Below are positions 17,913 to 26,550 of a DNA stretch of 64,000 nucleotides, piece after piece. The stretch comes from Yoonia ponticola. GTDB taxonomy: Bacteria > Pseudomonadota > Alphaproteobacteria > Rhodobacterales > Rhodobacteraceae. The stretch's first letter is position 1, and the number at the start of each line of letters is the position of its first letter. The notes beneath the pieces were generated by a model that saw only the letters and a list, made by a program, of their open reading frames with translations, was not told the DNA's origin and made no database searches. Both the position numbers and the translations under genes were made by a program. The stretch spans positions 248,001-312,000 of the forward strand of contig NZ_JACIJM010000005.1 of assembly GCF_014199395.1 (NCBI RefSeq), written 5' to 3'.

Positions 17913-18118
17913 TACGCTGCCCCCAAAAAGCCGCTGGTCACACCAAACAGCAAAATTACCAGGACGACAAAAGCGATTCTGCGTATCGTATCAGGCAAGG
18001 TGCCCCCAATGCTTTGCTTGGGCGGTGCCCCGTTGAACCATCGCAAAAGTGCCCAGATGAGCAACATGCCGATCAGCACAGGGAACAGCAAAAGGAAAAA
18101 TATCAGCAGTTTGATCAT
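17912..18118 (-). CDS. small two-helix membrane protein
   Basis: A 68-residue hydrophobic protein with two membrane helices (LLIFFLLLFPVLIGMLLIWALL and RIAFVVLVILLFGVTSGFLG) joined by a short polar loop. Its stop overlaps the XpaC start by TAATG, indicating coupled translation. No family was recognised. It probably belongs to the same membrane complex as XpaC and TelA. Confidence 0.75.
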   Translation of the reverse strand: MIKLLIFFLLLFPVLIGMLLIWALLRWFNGAPPKQSIGGTLPDTIRRIAFVVLVILLFGVTSGFLGAA

Positions 18119-18172
18119 GACTCATGTGTTTCATTACTTCAGTTCCTTAACAGATAGGCAACATTTCCCAGT

Positions 18173-18994
18173 TTACGAACGTTTTTGTGCCGCTGCGCGT
18201 TCCGCATTGAGTTTGCGTGCGTAGCCGGATTGCAGAACTTCTACCGCAAAAAGCACGACAACCGCAAAGTAGAAGGTGGATTTCGACATTGGCACAATGG
18301 CTTGCCCGAATACTTTGATATTTAAGCTTTCGTCATGCATGGCGTGACCTGCCGCGACGCCGGATTCGCCGAGCAAAACAACACCGACAATCAACAAAAT
18401 AAACAACCCGAGCACCTCGTACATCCGGTTCTTTTCCAAGAATTTAGTCACACCGTCCGCGAGCAATAGCATCGCAGCGCCCGATAACAGGATCGCGAAT
18501 GCAAGGATCGGGAACACGTCGGTGATCGCCAAGGCTGATAGCACCGAATCAAACGAAAAGATAAGGTTCATCATGACGATCAACACGACGACTTTGACCG
18601 CTGATTTTCCGCTTTTGTTATCAAGGCTATGCCCAAGGTGTTCCATCGACAGCATGTGCCGGATTTCCTTGATCGCGGTGTACATCAAAAATGCGCCACC
18701 AAAGATAAAGATAACTGTGGCGAAATTCACCGCGCCTTCGATCACGCCAGTCCATGTGAAAGTGTAGAATGGCTCTGCTAGCGCATCGATCAGGCGGATC
18801 ATAACGAACAGCAGAACAACGCGCAGCAGCACGGCGATTAGAATGCCCCACATGCGCACTGCTTTTTGCTGGGCGACGGGCGCACGTTGGCTCTCGATTG
18901 ATATGTAGAGAAGGTTATCAAACCCTAAAACGGCCTGCAAAAAGCACAGCATGATCAGGTTTGTTGCGTTCTCGAAAGTCAGTAGTTCGGACAC
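18173..18994 (-). CDS. TerC-family integral membrane protein
   Basis: A 273-residue protein with about seven membrane helices. Family motifs are the beginning LLTFENATNLIMLCFLQAVLGFDNLLYISIESQRAP, with an Asp in the first helix, and the later VVLIVMMNLIFSFDSVLSALAIT. TerC proteins are implicated in tellurite resistance and, in other bacteria, in metal (manganese) export during metalation of secreted proteins. A GTG at 18994 with GGGGGA nine bases upstream gives the usual N-terminus; the ATG at 19018 has no ribosome site. It heads the minus-strand run ending at dtd. Confidence 0.9.
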   Translation of the reverse strand: MSELLTFENATNLIMLCFLQAVLGFDNLLYISIESQRAPVAQQKAVRMWGILIAVLLRVVLLFVMIRLIDALAEPFYTFTWTGVIEGAVNFATVIFIFGGAFLMYTAIKEIRHMLSMEHLGHSLDNKSGKSAVKVVVLIVMMNLIFSFDSVLSALAITDVFPILAFAILLSGAAMLLLADGVTKFLEKNRMYEVLGLFILLIVGVVLLGESGVAAGHAMHDESLNIKVFGQAIVPMSKSTFYFAVVVLFAVEVLQSGYARKLNAERAAAQKRS

Positions 18995-19070
18995 GATGAA
19001 TGGTCCCCCAGTCGGCATGATGCGTCAATTTGGCGCAAGCATGCACGCGGGGCACAGCGGCCACAAGGGT

Positions 19071-19883
19071 TCAACGACGTTGGTTTTTCCCCGCAGGACG
19101 GCCTTTTATCGGACGATTGATTGGTTTGCGGATGCGTGTTGGCTGCGGTTTGTCGGACAAGCCTAGCTGATCACGGACAACGCGCTGCTTCAGTTCTTCA
19201 ACTTCACCTTGCGCAAGCGAGCCTAGCTGGAACGGTCCATAGCTGACCCTGATCAAGCGGTTCACCGTTGCGCCGATGGCTTCCATCACACGGCGAATCT
19301 CGCGATTTTTACCTTCGCGGATGCTGATCGTCAGCCACGCATTTGCACCTTGCTGACGGTCAAACGTCACGGTCATTGGCTGGTAGTTTACACCTTCAAC
19401 GCTGATGCCTTCGCGCAGGCGATCAAGGCTTGCCTCTGATGCGGACCCTTTGATCCGAACGCGGTAGCGACGAAGCCAGCCCGTGCTTGGCAATTCCAGT
19501 TTGCGCTTTAGTTCACCATCGTTGGTCAACAAAAGCAGACCTTCAGAGTTAATATCAAGCCGTCCAACAGACATCACGCGCGGCATGTCTTCGGGTAGGC
19601 TTGCGAACACCGTCTTGCGATCACGTTCGTCGCGTTCAGTCGTCACAAGGCCTGCAGGCTTGTGATACAGCCAGATGCGGGGCGGATCGGGTTCGCCCAC
19701 GTCTTTGCCGTCCACAGTGATACGCGCACCGCCGATGATATTCAGGGCAGGGCTATCGATCACCTTGCCGTTCACAGTGACACGGCCCTCAGCGATCATG
19801 CGCTCGGCCTCACGGCGCGATGCAATTCCAGCACGGGACAAAACTTTGGCGATACGGTCGCCCTTGGGGATATCATCTGACAT
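19071..19883 (-). CDS. rluB: 23S rRNA pseudouridine synthase, RluB type
   Basis: A 270-residue enzyme converting uridine to pseudouridine in 23S rRNA. An N-terminal S4 RNA-binding domain (DRIAKVLSRAGIASRREAERMIAEGRVTVNG) precedes the catalytic domain with the active-site Asp in VGRLDINSEGLLLLTNDG and the later IREGKNREIRRVMEAIG. The C-terminus is basic. The ATG at 19883, with AGGGG upstream, fits the family; the frame to 19919 is longer without support. RluB and RluE-like members are hard to separate; the S4 domain favours RluB. It is divergent from tadA. Confidence 0.9.
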   Translation of the reverse strand: MSDDIPKGDRIAKVLSRAGIASRREAERMIAEGRVTVNGKVIDSPALNIIGGARITVDGKDVGEPDPPRIWLYHKPAGLVTTERDERDRKTVFASLPEDMPRVMSVGRLDINSEGLLLLTNDGELKRKLELPSTGWLRRYRVRIKGSASEASLDRLREGISVEGVNYQPMTVTFDRQQGANAWLTISIREGKNREIRRVMEAIGATVNRLIRVSYGPFQLGSLAQGEVEELKQRVVRDQLGLSDKPQPTRIRKPINRPIKGRPAGKNQRR

Positions 19884-19996
19884 AATATCACCCCTAAGCA
19901 CCGCGTAGGTTTTAGGCAATGGTTCGCGTTTGTTTTGCTCCTAAATAACGGCATCGGGCACTTGCAACCGCTGGGCCAATTGCGGGACAAGTAGAT

Positions 19997-20446
19997 ATGA
20001 AATTTCACAGCCACATGAATATCGCGTTAACGCAGGCCAAATTAGCGGCAGATCGCGGCGAAATTCCTGTGGGGGCGGTTATTGCGGGACCTGCCGGCGT
20101 TATCGCAGAGGCTGGTAACCGGACCCGCGAATTGAACGATCCAACGGCCCACGCCGAGATGCTCGTTATTCGTGCCGCCTGTGCGGCGTTGGGGCAGGAA
20201 CGGCTGACTGGCTACGATCTTTACGTGACGTTAGAACCTTGTCCGATGTGCGCCGCTGCGATCAGTAATGCCCGCATTGCCCGACTTTATTACGGTGCGA
20301 GTGACGCGAAATCCGGGGGCGTTGCCCAAGGCCCGCGCATTTTTGCCCATTCCCAGTGTCATCATGTCCCTGAAATTTACGACGGAATTGCTGCTGCTGC
20401 GTCGCAAGACATGCTCAGACGCTTCTTTGCGGACCGTCGTCGCTGA
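19997..20446 (+). CDS. tadA: tRNA adenosine(34) deaminase
   Basis: A 149-residue zinc deaminase that converts A34 to inosine in tRNA-Arg. Zinc and catalytic residues are His52 and Glu54 in HAEM, and Cys82 and Cys85 in PCPMC. The N-terminus MKFHSHMNIALTQAKLAADRGEIPVGAVI and the C-terminal helix agree with TadA rather than cytosine deaminases. It is divergent from rluB. The gap of 99 bases to gatC is too short to hold anything but a promoter. Confidence 0.93.
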   Translation: MKFHSHMNIALTQAKLAADRGEIPVGAVIAGPAGVIAEAGNRTRELNDPTAHAEMLVIRAACAALGQERLTGYDLYVTLEPCPMCAAAISNARIARLYYGASDAKSGGVAQGPRIFAHSQCHHVPEIYDGIAAAASQDMLRRFFADRRR

Positions 20447-20545
20447 TACCGGACCGCATTATATAGACATAACAGCGCCCATGTCCTTGCGGCCAAACCA
20501 ACGGGACGGTAAACGCGAAATCGATATCAGACGGAGACACGGCCC

Positions 20546-20833
20546 ATGTCCATTGACACCGAAACCGCCCGCCGCGTGGCGAAACTTGCCCGCATTAAGG
20601 TTGAAGACGACGCGCTGCCCGCGCTCGCGTCAGAATTTAGCGCGATTCTGGGGTTCATTGAGCAACTCAATGAGGTTGATGTTGAGGGCGTAGAGCCGAT
20701 GACATCCGTCACGCCGCAGCGTTTGAAGCGCCGCGAAGACGTTGTAACCGATGGCGACCAGCAGGACAAAGTGCTGGCCAACGCCCCTGATGCCCGTGAA
20801 GGGTTCTTTGCTGTGCCGAAGGTGGTTGAATAA
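20546..20833 (+). CDS. gatC: Asp/Glu-tRNA amidotransferase subunit C
   Basis: A 95-residue GatC protein: [19 protein letters not shown], then [25 protein letters not shown] and a typical C-terminus with [12 protein letters not shown]. It stabilises GatA in the complex that amidates Glu-tRNA(Gln) and Asp-tRNA(Asn). Its stop overlaps the gatA start (TAATG). gatB is not in this window. Confidence 0.96.
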   Translation: MSIDTETARRVAKLARIKVEDDALPALASEFSAILGFIEQLNEVDVEGVEPMTSVTPQRLKRREDVVTDGDQQDKVLANAPDAREGFFAVPKVVE

Positions 20834-22311
20834 TGACTGATCTGTCCAAACTCACAATTGCTGGTGCTCGTGATGCGATGCGCAAGGGCGATGTATCGTC
20901 TGTTGAGCTGACACAAAGCTATTTGAAATCCATTGAAGGTGCCGGTGCGTTAAACGCGTTTGTGCACCACACGCCAGAGATCGCTATGGATCAGGCGAAG
21001 GCAGCTGATGCCCGTATCAAAGCAGGCGATGCCCCTGATATGTGCGGTATCCCGTTGGGTATTAAAGATTTGTTCTGCACCAAAGGTGTCGCGTCGCAGG
21101 CTGCGTCCGGCATTCTGGAAGGGTTCAAACCCGAATACGAATCGACTGTGACCACACAGTTGTTCGACGCAGGGTCCGTGATGTTGGGCAAGCTCAACAT
21201 GGACGAATTCGCCATGGGCTCGTCGAACGAAACATCTGTTTATGGCAACGCCGTGAACCCTTGGAAAGTTGACGCGGAACTGACGCCCGGTGGCTCTTCT
21301 GGTGGGTCCGCTGCCGCTGTTGCCGCTGATCTGTGTCTTGGTGCGACGGGCACCGACACTGGTGGATCAATCCGCCAACCTGCTGCTTTCACGGGCACAA
21401 CTGGCATCAAGCCGACCTATGGCCGTGTGTCCCGTTGGGGTGTTGTGGCATTTGCGTCCTCGCTCGATCAGGCAGGTCCAATGACCAAAGACGTCCGCGA
21501 TAGCGCGATCATGCTAGAGGCGATGTGTGGCCACGATCCAAAGGATTCCACGTCCGCCGATCTTGCCGTGCCAAACTTTGAAGCAGCACTTACTGACGAC
21601 ATCAGAGGCAAAGTCATTGGTATTCCAAGAGAATACCACATGGACGGGATGCCCGAAGAGATTGAAAAGCTTTGGAAAGACGGCACAGCGATGCTGAAAG
21701 ACGCAGGCGCTGAGATCCGCGACATTTCCTTGCCGCACACCAAATACGCGCTGCCTGCGTATTACGTGATTGCGCCTGCTGAGGCATCGTCGAACCTTGC
21801 CCGCTATGATGGCGTGCGTTTCGGGCATCGTGCCAAGCTGGATGCGGGTGACGGCATCACAGAGATGTATGAAAAGACACGCGCCGAGGGCTTCGGTCCA
21901 GAGGTGCAGCGCCGCGTGATGGTCGGGACTTATGTGCTGTCCGCCGGCTTCTACGACGCTTATTACAACCGCGCCCGTAAGGTTCGTGCGTTGATCAAGC
22001 AGGATTTCGACAAAGTTTATGCAAGCGGTGTGGATGCGATCCTGACACCTGCGACGCCGTCATCTGCCTTTGCTCTGGGCGCGATGAAAAACGCCGATCC
22101 GATCCAAATGTACTTGAACGACGTGTTTACTGTCACAGTGAACCTTGCGGGTCTGCCGGGCATCGCTGTGCCTGCGGGCCTTGATAAAAACGGACTTCCG
22201 TTGGGCCTGCAGTTGATTGGGCGTCCATGGGAAGAGGGCGATCTGCTGAACGTCGCCTACGCGCTTGAACAAGCCGCAGGATTTGTAGCCAAACCGGCGA
22301 AGTGGTGGTAA
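20833..22311 (+). CDS. gatA: Asp/Glu-tRNA amidotransferase subunit A
   Basis: A 492-residue amidase-signature enzyme that releases ammonia from glutamine for tRNA-dependent amidation. The Ser-cisSer-Lys triad is visible: Lys in [11 protein letters not shown], the cis-Ser in [17 protein letters not shown] and the nucleophile region [17 protein letters not shown]. Length and order with gatC are standard. A short intergenic stretch of 37 bases separates it from the following lipoprotein gene. Confidence 0.97.
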   Translation: MTDLSKLTIAGARDAMRKGDVSSVELTQSYLKSIEGAGALNAFVHHTPEIAMDQAKAADARIKAGDAPDMCGIPLGIKDLFCTKGVASQAASGILEGFKPEYESTVTTQLFDAGSVMLGKLNMDEFAMGSSNETSVYGNAVNPWKVDAELTPGGSSGGSAAAVAADLCLGATGTDTGGSIRQPAAFTGTTGIKPTYGRVSRWGVVAFASSLDQAGPMTKDVRDSAIMLEAMCGHDPKDSTSADLAVPNFEAALTDDIRGKVIGIPREYHMDGMPEEIEKLWKDGTAMLKDAGAEIRDISLPHTKYALPAYYVIAPAEASSNLARYDGVRFGHRAKLDAGDGITEMYEKTRAEGFGPEVQRRVMVGTYVLSAGFYDAYYNRARKVRALIKQDFDKVYASGVDAILTPATPSSAFALGAMKNADPIQMYLNDVFTVTVNLAGLPGIAVPAGLDKNGLPLGLQLIGRPWEEGDLLNVAYALEQAAGFVAKPAKWW

Positions 22312-22348
22312 ACCCACCGCTGATTTAGAATGATAGGGGCGTGACCTC

Positions 22349-23119
22349 GTGAAAATTGGTACTTTTGGTCTTGTAGCTGCGTTTGCGCTGTCTGCCTGTG
22401 CGATGACACCGCCTGCGGTGCCTGATAGCGGGCGCGGTGTTGGTTTTGGCGACTACGCCGAGTTTGAACTCGACCGTGCGCGTCGCGAGGCGCAACTGAC
22501 GAGCCAGCAAGGTGGTGCGCCACTGTCCGCAACGCGTCAGCCTGTTGCAGCAGCGTCAGTACCCGCGACCGCGAACCAAGCGATCCCGTCTTCTGATCTT
22601 GCCGCCGCCGGTATCGGTGCGAATGCTGCCAGCACGGCAGGTGTTTCGACCGCACCATTGAACGCATTGGCATCCGATCCTGTCGGTGAAACGGATGAAG
22701 AACGCGAGCGCCGTTTGGCCAACAACCCTCAGATTTCTGACGAGAATAATTTTGCGGCAGTCAGTAGCCGTGAAACCATCGAAAGCGATGCAGAACGTCG
22801 TGCTGAACAAGCACAAGCGTTGATCGTGGTTGAACCGGTTCCGTTGCCAGAGGCACGTGCAGATTCGGGTCCAAATATCGTGTCCTACGCGATTAATGCG
22901 CCGAACCAGAAGGGCCAAGAATGGTACGCTCGTTCGATCCTGTCCGGCGAATCGCGGTTCTCGTCCAATTGTGCGACATACGGCAGCCCTGACGCCGCAC
23001 AGCGCGATTTCTTGACGCGCGGTGGTCCAGAGCGTGATCCACGGGGCATCGACCCTGACGGCGACGGTTTCGCCTGTGGATGGGATCCGGCACCGTTCCG
23101 TGCTGCGGCTGGAAACTGA
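22349..23119 (+). CDS. lipoprotein with excalibur-like calcium-binding C-terminus
   Basis: A 256-residue protein starting at a GTG (22349). The signal peptide ends in the lipobox LSAC (Cys about 16). A long low-complexity Ala/Thr/Ser and Glu/Arg region follows. The C-terminus has SNCATYGSPDAAQRDFLTRGGPERDPRGIDPDGDGFACGW, in which DPDGDGFAC is the excalibur-type calcium loop with flanking cysteines. The molecule probably sits in the envelope. Its end overlaps the amidase frame by about 40 bases, suggesting linkage to cell-wall turnover. Confidence 0.72.
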   Translation: MKIGTFGLVAAFALSACAMTPPAVPDSGRGVGFGDYAEFELDRARREAQLTSQQGGAPLSATRQPVAAASVPATANQAIPSSDLAAAGIGANAASTAGVSTAPLNALASDPVGETDEERERRLANNPQISDENNFAAVSSRETIESDAERRAEQAQALIVVEPVPLPEARADSGPNIVSYAINAPNQKGQEWYARSILSGESRFSSNCATYGSPDAAQRDFLTRGGPERDPRGIDPDGDGFACGWDPAPFRAAAGN

Positions 23120-23805
23120 TCCTTACGCACCCATCCCCTAATTTCGGCCCGCGTCGTGACGGCGCGGTGCCCGACATGGTTGTGGTCCACTATACCGCAA
23201 TGATGTCGGCTGATGGGGCCTGTCGGACTTTGTGCAATCCTGACAACGAAGTCTCTGCGCACTATCTTATCGACGAGGACGGCACGCTCAGGTCGATGGT
23301 GTCCGAGGGCATGCGGGCTTGGCATGCTGGGGCAGGGGCTTGGGGGGCTGTGACAGATGTGAACAGCCGCTCGATTGGGATTGAGCTGGCGAATTCTGGT
23401 GCTTGTCCTTTTGGCTTGGCGCAAATGGATGCGCTGGTCGATCTGCTGCACGGCATCACACAGCGTTGGGCGATCCGGCCAGAGCGTATTATCGGCCATT
23501 CCGACATGGCGCCGGGCCGCAAGATCGACCCCGGTCGTAAATTCGACTGGCGGCGTTTGTGGCTAGAGGGGCTTGGCGTTTGGTGTGACGGCACGTCTAG
23601 CCACGACCTGCCCGTTGATCCTGAGATATTTCGCGATGCGGCCAAGGCGTTTGGCTATCCCGATGTTGATGATGCGCTGTTGCTGGATGTGGTGCGCATG
23701 CGGTTTCGTCCGTGGCACAGTGGCCCGCTTGATGCGGTTGATATGCACATCGCCACCGATCTCGCGGAACGTTTCCCCGTTGACGCACCACGTCTCTCTG
23801 CGTAA
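23080..23805 (+). CDS. N-acetylmuramoyl-L-alanine amidase, AmpD-like
   Basis: A zinc amidase of the Amidase_2 fold that cleaves the bond between MurNAc and L-Ala. The zinc His in VVVHYTAM and the second metal region with active Lys in IIGHSDMAPGRKIDPGRKFDW are clear. The absence of a signal peptide suggests cytoplasmic recycling of muropeptides, as AmpD. The start is uncertain: the ATG at 23080 lies inside the preceding gene without a strong ribosome site, and a non-ATG start near LILTHPSPNFGPRRD (about 23119) would also suit the family. Its TAA stop forms part of the rnpB promoter -10 box. Confidence 0.88.
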   Translation: MGSGTVPCCGWKLILTHPSPNFGPRRDGAVPDMVVVHYTAMMSADGACRTLCNPDNEVSAHYLIDEDGTLRSMVSEGMRAWHAGAGAWGAVTDVNSRSIGIELANSGACPFGLAQMDALVDLLHGITQRWAIRPERIIGHSDMAPGRKIDPGRKFDWRRLWLEGLGVWCDGTSSHDLPVDPEIFRDAAKAFGYPDVDDALLLDVVRMRFRPWHSGPLDAVDMHIATDLAERFPVDAPRLSA

Positions 23806-23808
23806 GCC
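23780..23808 (+). promoter_or_regulatory. rnpB promoter
   Basis: TTGACG (23780-23785) and TAAGCC (23803-23808) are 17 bases apart, a good sigma-70 arrangement. Transcription would begin close to 23815, exactly where the P1 helix of the RNase P RNA begins. The -10 box includes the TAA stop of the amidase gene. Confidence 0.6.
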
Positions 23809-23810
23809 GC

Positions 23811-24199
23811 AGAGGCGCGGATGGCTGGATGGCTGCGGCATGTAAATGTCGAGGAAAGTCCGGACTCCACAAAGCACGGTGCCGGGTAATGCCCGGCGGG
23901 GGTAACCCTAGGGACAGCGCCACAGAGATGTAAACTACCTGTGTCCGCACAGGAAAAGGTGAAACGGTGGGGTAAGAGCCCACCGCGGACGTGGCAACAC
24001 GGACGGCACGGCAAGCCCCACCGGGAGCAATGCCAAATAGGGACCGCGTGTCGCCCGCAAGGGGGACGGGGATGCTTGACCCCCAGCAGGTCCGGGTTGG
24101 CAGCTAGAGCGGCGTTGGTAACAGCGTCGTCAGATGAATGGTCATCCATCTGGGGCAACCCAGAGGACAAAATCCGGCTTATAGGCCGTCCGCGCATAC
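23811..24199 (+). ncRNA. rnpB: RNase P RNA, type A
   Basis: The catalytic RNA of RNase P, which matures the 5' ends of tRNAs. The 5' arm GCGCGGATGGC (23815-23825) pairs with GCCGTCCGCGC (24185-24195) to form P1, which delimits the gene. The universal CR-I segment GAGGAAAGTCCGGACTCC (23851-23868) and the CR-V segment with ACAAAATCCGGCTTA near the 3' end are present and form P4. Internal motifs such as GGTAACAGCGTCGTC and GTAAGAGCCCACCG agree with alphaproteobacterial sequences. Open frames crossing this region are not genes. Confidence 0.96.
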
Positions 24200-24435
24200 C
24201 GATTTTGTCTCTGTTCTTGATTCGCTAGATGTGGCGGTGACACGGTATTTCGCCTGTTTCGCGCCCCGTAGAGCAGGGTCGCGATGTGCTTGTGGTGTCG
24301 CGTCTGGTGACAAAGCGCCCACCTCTATTGAAAACATGGCGTTTACGGTTGACTCGGGGCTAGACCCAAGTAAAAGGCAGCTTCTATAGATATTCACCCG
24401 CAGGCCGTTTGGGCCGCATATCGGAGAGATGAGCC

Positions 24436-24603
24436 ATGGCGAAGCCTACCACCATCAAAATCCGCCTGAACTCCTCCGCAGGGACCGGGCATTTTTACGT
24501 GACTAAGAAAAACGCACGTACAATGACTGAAAAGATGGTCATCAAGAAATACGACCCAGTTGTGCGCAAGCACGTTGAGTACAAAGAAGGTAAGATCAAG
24601 TAA
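24436..24603 (+). CDS. rpmG: 50S ribosomal protein bL33
   Basis: A 55-residue ribosomal protein, [20 protein letters not shown] at its start and [21 protein letters not shown] at its end. It lacks the CxxC pairs of the zinc-binding form, so it is the C-minus type. GAGAGATGAGCC precedes the ATG. A possible weak promoter (TTGACT at 24349-24354, TAAAAG 16 bases later) stands upstream and a strong terminator follows 27 bases after the stop. The gene stands alone between rnpB and fnrL. Confidence 0.97.
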   Translation: MAKPTTIKIRLNSSAGTGHFYVTKKNARTMTEKMVIKKYDPVVRKHVEYKEGKIK

Positions 24604-24630
24604 TTTGATCCCTTTTTTGACCTGAGACAA

Positions 24631-24656
24631 AGCCGCGCAGTTTGCGCGGCTTTTTC
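24631..24656 (+). terminator. rho-independent terminator after rpmG
   Basis: The stem AGCCGCGCA pairs with TGCGCGGCT around a short loop, followed by TTTTC. It is placed just after rpmG. Confidence 0.88.
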
Positions 24657-24792
24657 GTTTGGGCCATGTAAATAGCGCGAAAGCCGGTGCGCTATGGCGT
24701 TATCCAGCGTCGCCGTATTGCCGCATGGGCTAACATCTGCTGGAACGGTGTGACATAGTGTATACATTCAGCCAACACGTATAGGTAGTGTC

Positions 24793-25524
24793 ATGGACCT
24801 ACAGACCCCATTGATCAAAGATCGCAATTGCAGCAGCTGCCCCATCCGTCATCGCGCCGTGTGCGCCACATGTGATGACGACGAAATCGTCACGTTGGAC
24901 GCGATGAAGTACTATCGGTCCTTTGATGCGGGCCAGCCGATTATGTGGGCTGGCGACCGTATGGCCTTTGTAGGCTCTGTGGTCAGCGGAACAGCCACAA
25001 TAGAGCGGTTGATGGAAGACGGACGCAAGCAAACCATGGGTCTGCTGTTGCCGTCCGATTTTATCGGGCGCCCGGGCCGCGATACGGCGACCTATGATGT
25101 GACCGCCATTACGGATGTGACGCTATGCTGTTTCCGCCGTGACAGCTTTGAAAAGATGGTCGCGCAGACCCCACATATTTCCCAGCGCATGTTAGAGATG
25201 GCGCTGGATGAACTGGATGCTGCACGCGACTGGATGCTGCTTTTGGGGCGCAAAACAGCCCGCGAAAAGATTGCAACATTTCTGATGATGATCGTGCGCC
25301 GCTCGACCGAAGGCGAGGCGGTTCTGACGACTGGCTCGAAACAGATCACGCTGCCACTGACCCGCGAAGCGATGGCCGATTATATGGGGCTGACGTTGGA
25401 AACTGTCAGCCGCCAATTTTCGAAATTGCGCAAGGAAGGGATGATCGTGATGGACGGCAAGCGCGACATCACGATCCCAGACGTAGAGGCATTACAGGCC
25501 GAAACCGGATCAGACCTGTCTTAA
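24793..25524 (+). CDS. fnrL: oxygen-responsive regulator FnrL
   Basis: A 243-residue Crp/Fnr regulator. The N-terminal cysteines C13, C16, C24 and C27 (CSSC...CATC) and the internal CC near residue 113 provide ligands for the 4Fe-4S cluster that senses oxygen. A cyclic-nucleotide-fold domain (about 35-150) leads into the HTH with LPLTREAMADYMGLTLETVSRQFSKL; the residues of ETVSR recognise TTGAT half sites. Three matching boxes upstream of usp, ccoN and ccoG in this window support the assignment. It activates high-affinity respiration when oxygen is low. It ends four bases inside the convergent usp. Confidence 0.96.
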   Translation: MDLQTPLIKDRNCSSCPIRHRAVCATCDDDEIVTLDAMKYYRSFDAGQPIMWAGDRMAFVGSVVSGTATIERLMEDGRKQTMGLLLPSDFIGRPGRDTATYDVTAITDVTLCCFRRDSFEKMVAQTPHISQRMLEMALDELDAARDWMLLLGRKTAREKIATFLMMIVRRSTEGEAVLTTGSKQITLPLTREAMADYMGLTLETVSRQFSKLRKEGMIVMDGKRDITIPDVEALQAETGSDLS

Positions 25525-26360
25525 TGTGCCATCAACAACGGTAGGTTCGTCAGCCCGAGAATATCGCGGGTGACACCGCCGAGAATCGCTTCACGCATGC
25601 GGGAATGACCATAAGCCCCCATGACGATGAGATCGACATTGGTTTCATTGGCACGCATCAGCAGTTGCGACGCAACCGAAGGCTGGGTGCGTGCATGAAT
25701 AGCGACCTCGACCTTGGCACCCTGACGCGCCAGATAATTCGCCAGCTTGCCGCCCGGATCTGATCTGTCTGGGGCGTGCAACGGCGGATCGACGATTGAG
25801 ATTGTCGTCGTCGTGGCCGTCTTCAACAACGGTATGGCGGCGCGCGCGGCGGCCATTGCCTCGGTTCCGTCATCCCAAGCGATTTTGATATTATCGAACG
25901 TGACCGACAGCTTAGGCACTGATGGGATCACAAGCACGGGAACGTCTGCGCCGAATAAGCAAGCTTCGAATGTCATGACGTCGGTGCGATCGTTGGCACC
26001 CTGATGCGGTGCGGGCAGCACGACCAGATCGAAGAACCGCATGTTATCCGACAAGAACGGATCAAGCCCGCCGGGCATCACCGTCACCGCCTGCACATCC
26101 CATTTGATATCTTCGGCAATCAACCTGCGCCGTGCGAGGGTTTCAAGCCGATCCGCCTGTTCTTGGGTCGCATCAAAATTCTGCTGCACGGCAATGGCAT
26201 GGGCTCCGGCGTAGTAAAATCCGGGCTCTGTTGCATCGATTCCCGCGCATAGGACGTGCAGGTGTGCATTATGGTGCCGTGCAAAATCTATCGCGAAATT
26301 AAGCGCGGTCTGATCCGCATCGCTGTTATGAAGAATTGTCGCAATCGCTGTGTAGGCCAT
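25521..26360 (-). CDS. universal stress protein, tandem Usp domains
   Basis: A 279-residue protein, about twice the length of a single Usp domain. The C-terminal half has the complete ATP-binding motif VMGAYGHSRMREAILGGVTRDIL; the N-terminal half shows the fold (YTAIATILHNSDADQTALNFAIDFA) but lacks the Gly-rich loop, so only one nucleotide site is likely. Cytoplasmic Usp proteins help cells survive low oxygen or starvation. GGAGGG precedes the ATG. An FNR box 57 bases upstream, with a TATGCT -10 placed in class II geometry, predicts FnrL-dependent expression together with the oxidase. Confidence 0.92.
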   Translation of the reverse strand: MAYTAIATILHNSDADQTALNFAIDFARHHNAHLHVLCAGIDATEPGFYYAGAHAIAVQQNFDATQEQADRLETLARRRLIAEDIKWDVQAVTVMPGGLDPFLSDNMRFFDLVVLPAPHQGANDRTDVMTFEACLFGADVPVLVIPSVPKLSVTFDNIKIAWDDGTEAMAAARAAIPLLKTATTTTISIVDPPLHAPDRSDPGGKLANYLARQGAKVEVAIHARTQPSVASQLLMRANETNVDLIVMGAYGHSRMREAILGGVTRDILGLTNLPLLMAH

Positions 26361-26388
26361 GATCTATCCCTCCGGTTTGTCACGTTAC

Positions 26389-26430
26389 AGCATAGCGCAG
26401 TGTCCGGCGGTGGTCTTTGATCTAGCGCAA
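26389..26430 (-). promoter_or_regulatory. FNR-dependent promoter of usp
   Basis: The box TTGATCTAGCGCAA (26417-26430) has one perfect and one weaker FNR half. On the minus strand a TATGCT -10 box (26394-26389) implies a start near 26382, which puts the box centre at about -41.5, the class II activating position. Confidence 0.6.
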
Positions 26431-26449
26431 ATCCTTTTCCTTCTACTTC

Positions 26450-26463
26450 TTGACCCAGATCAA
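26450..26463 (+). promoter_or_regulatory. FNR box upstream of ccoN
   Basis: TTGACCCAGATCAA fits the FnrL consensus TTGAY-N4-RTCAA at both halves. It lies 88 bases before the ccoN start codon and is the likely activating site of the ccoNOQP operon. Its -10 box is not obvious. Confidence 0.8.
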
Positions 26464-26550
26464 TGTGGATCACGCCGCCGTGAGCGAGAACAGCCGCGTG
26501 AATAGGGCCGGACTGGATTGAGTCGTGGTCGCAAGAAAGAGGTATTTACG

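Noticed and set aside
23655-24228. Open frames on both strands across 23655-24228
   Set aside because: The region is the RNase P RNA, shown by P1 pairing and conserved P4 segments.
24179-24397. 72-codon minus frame between rnpB and rpmG
   Set aside because: No ribosome site, no family likeness, and it begins in the promoter region of rpmG.
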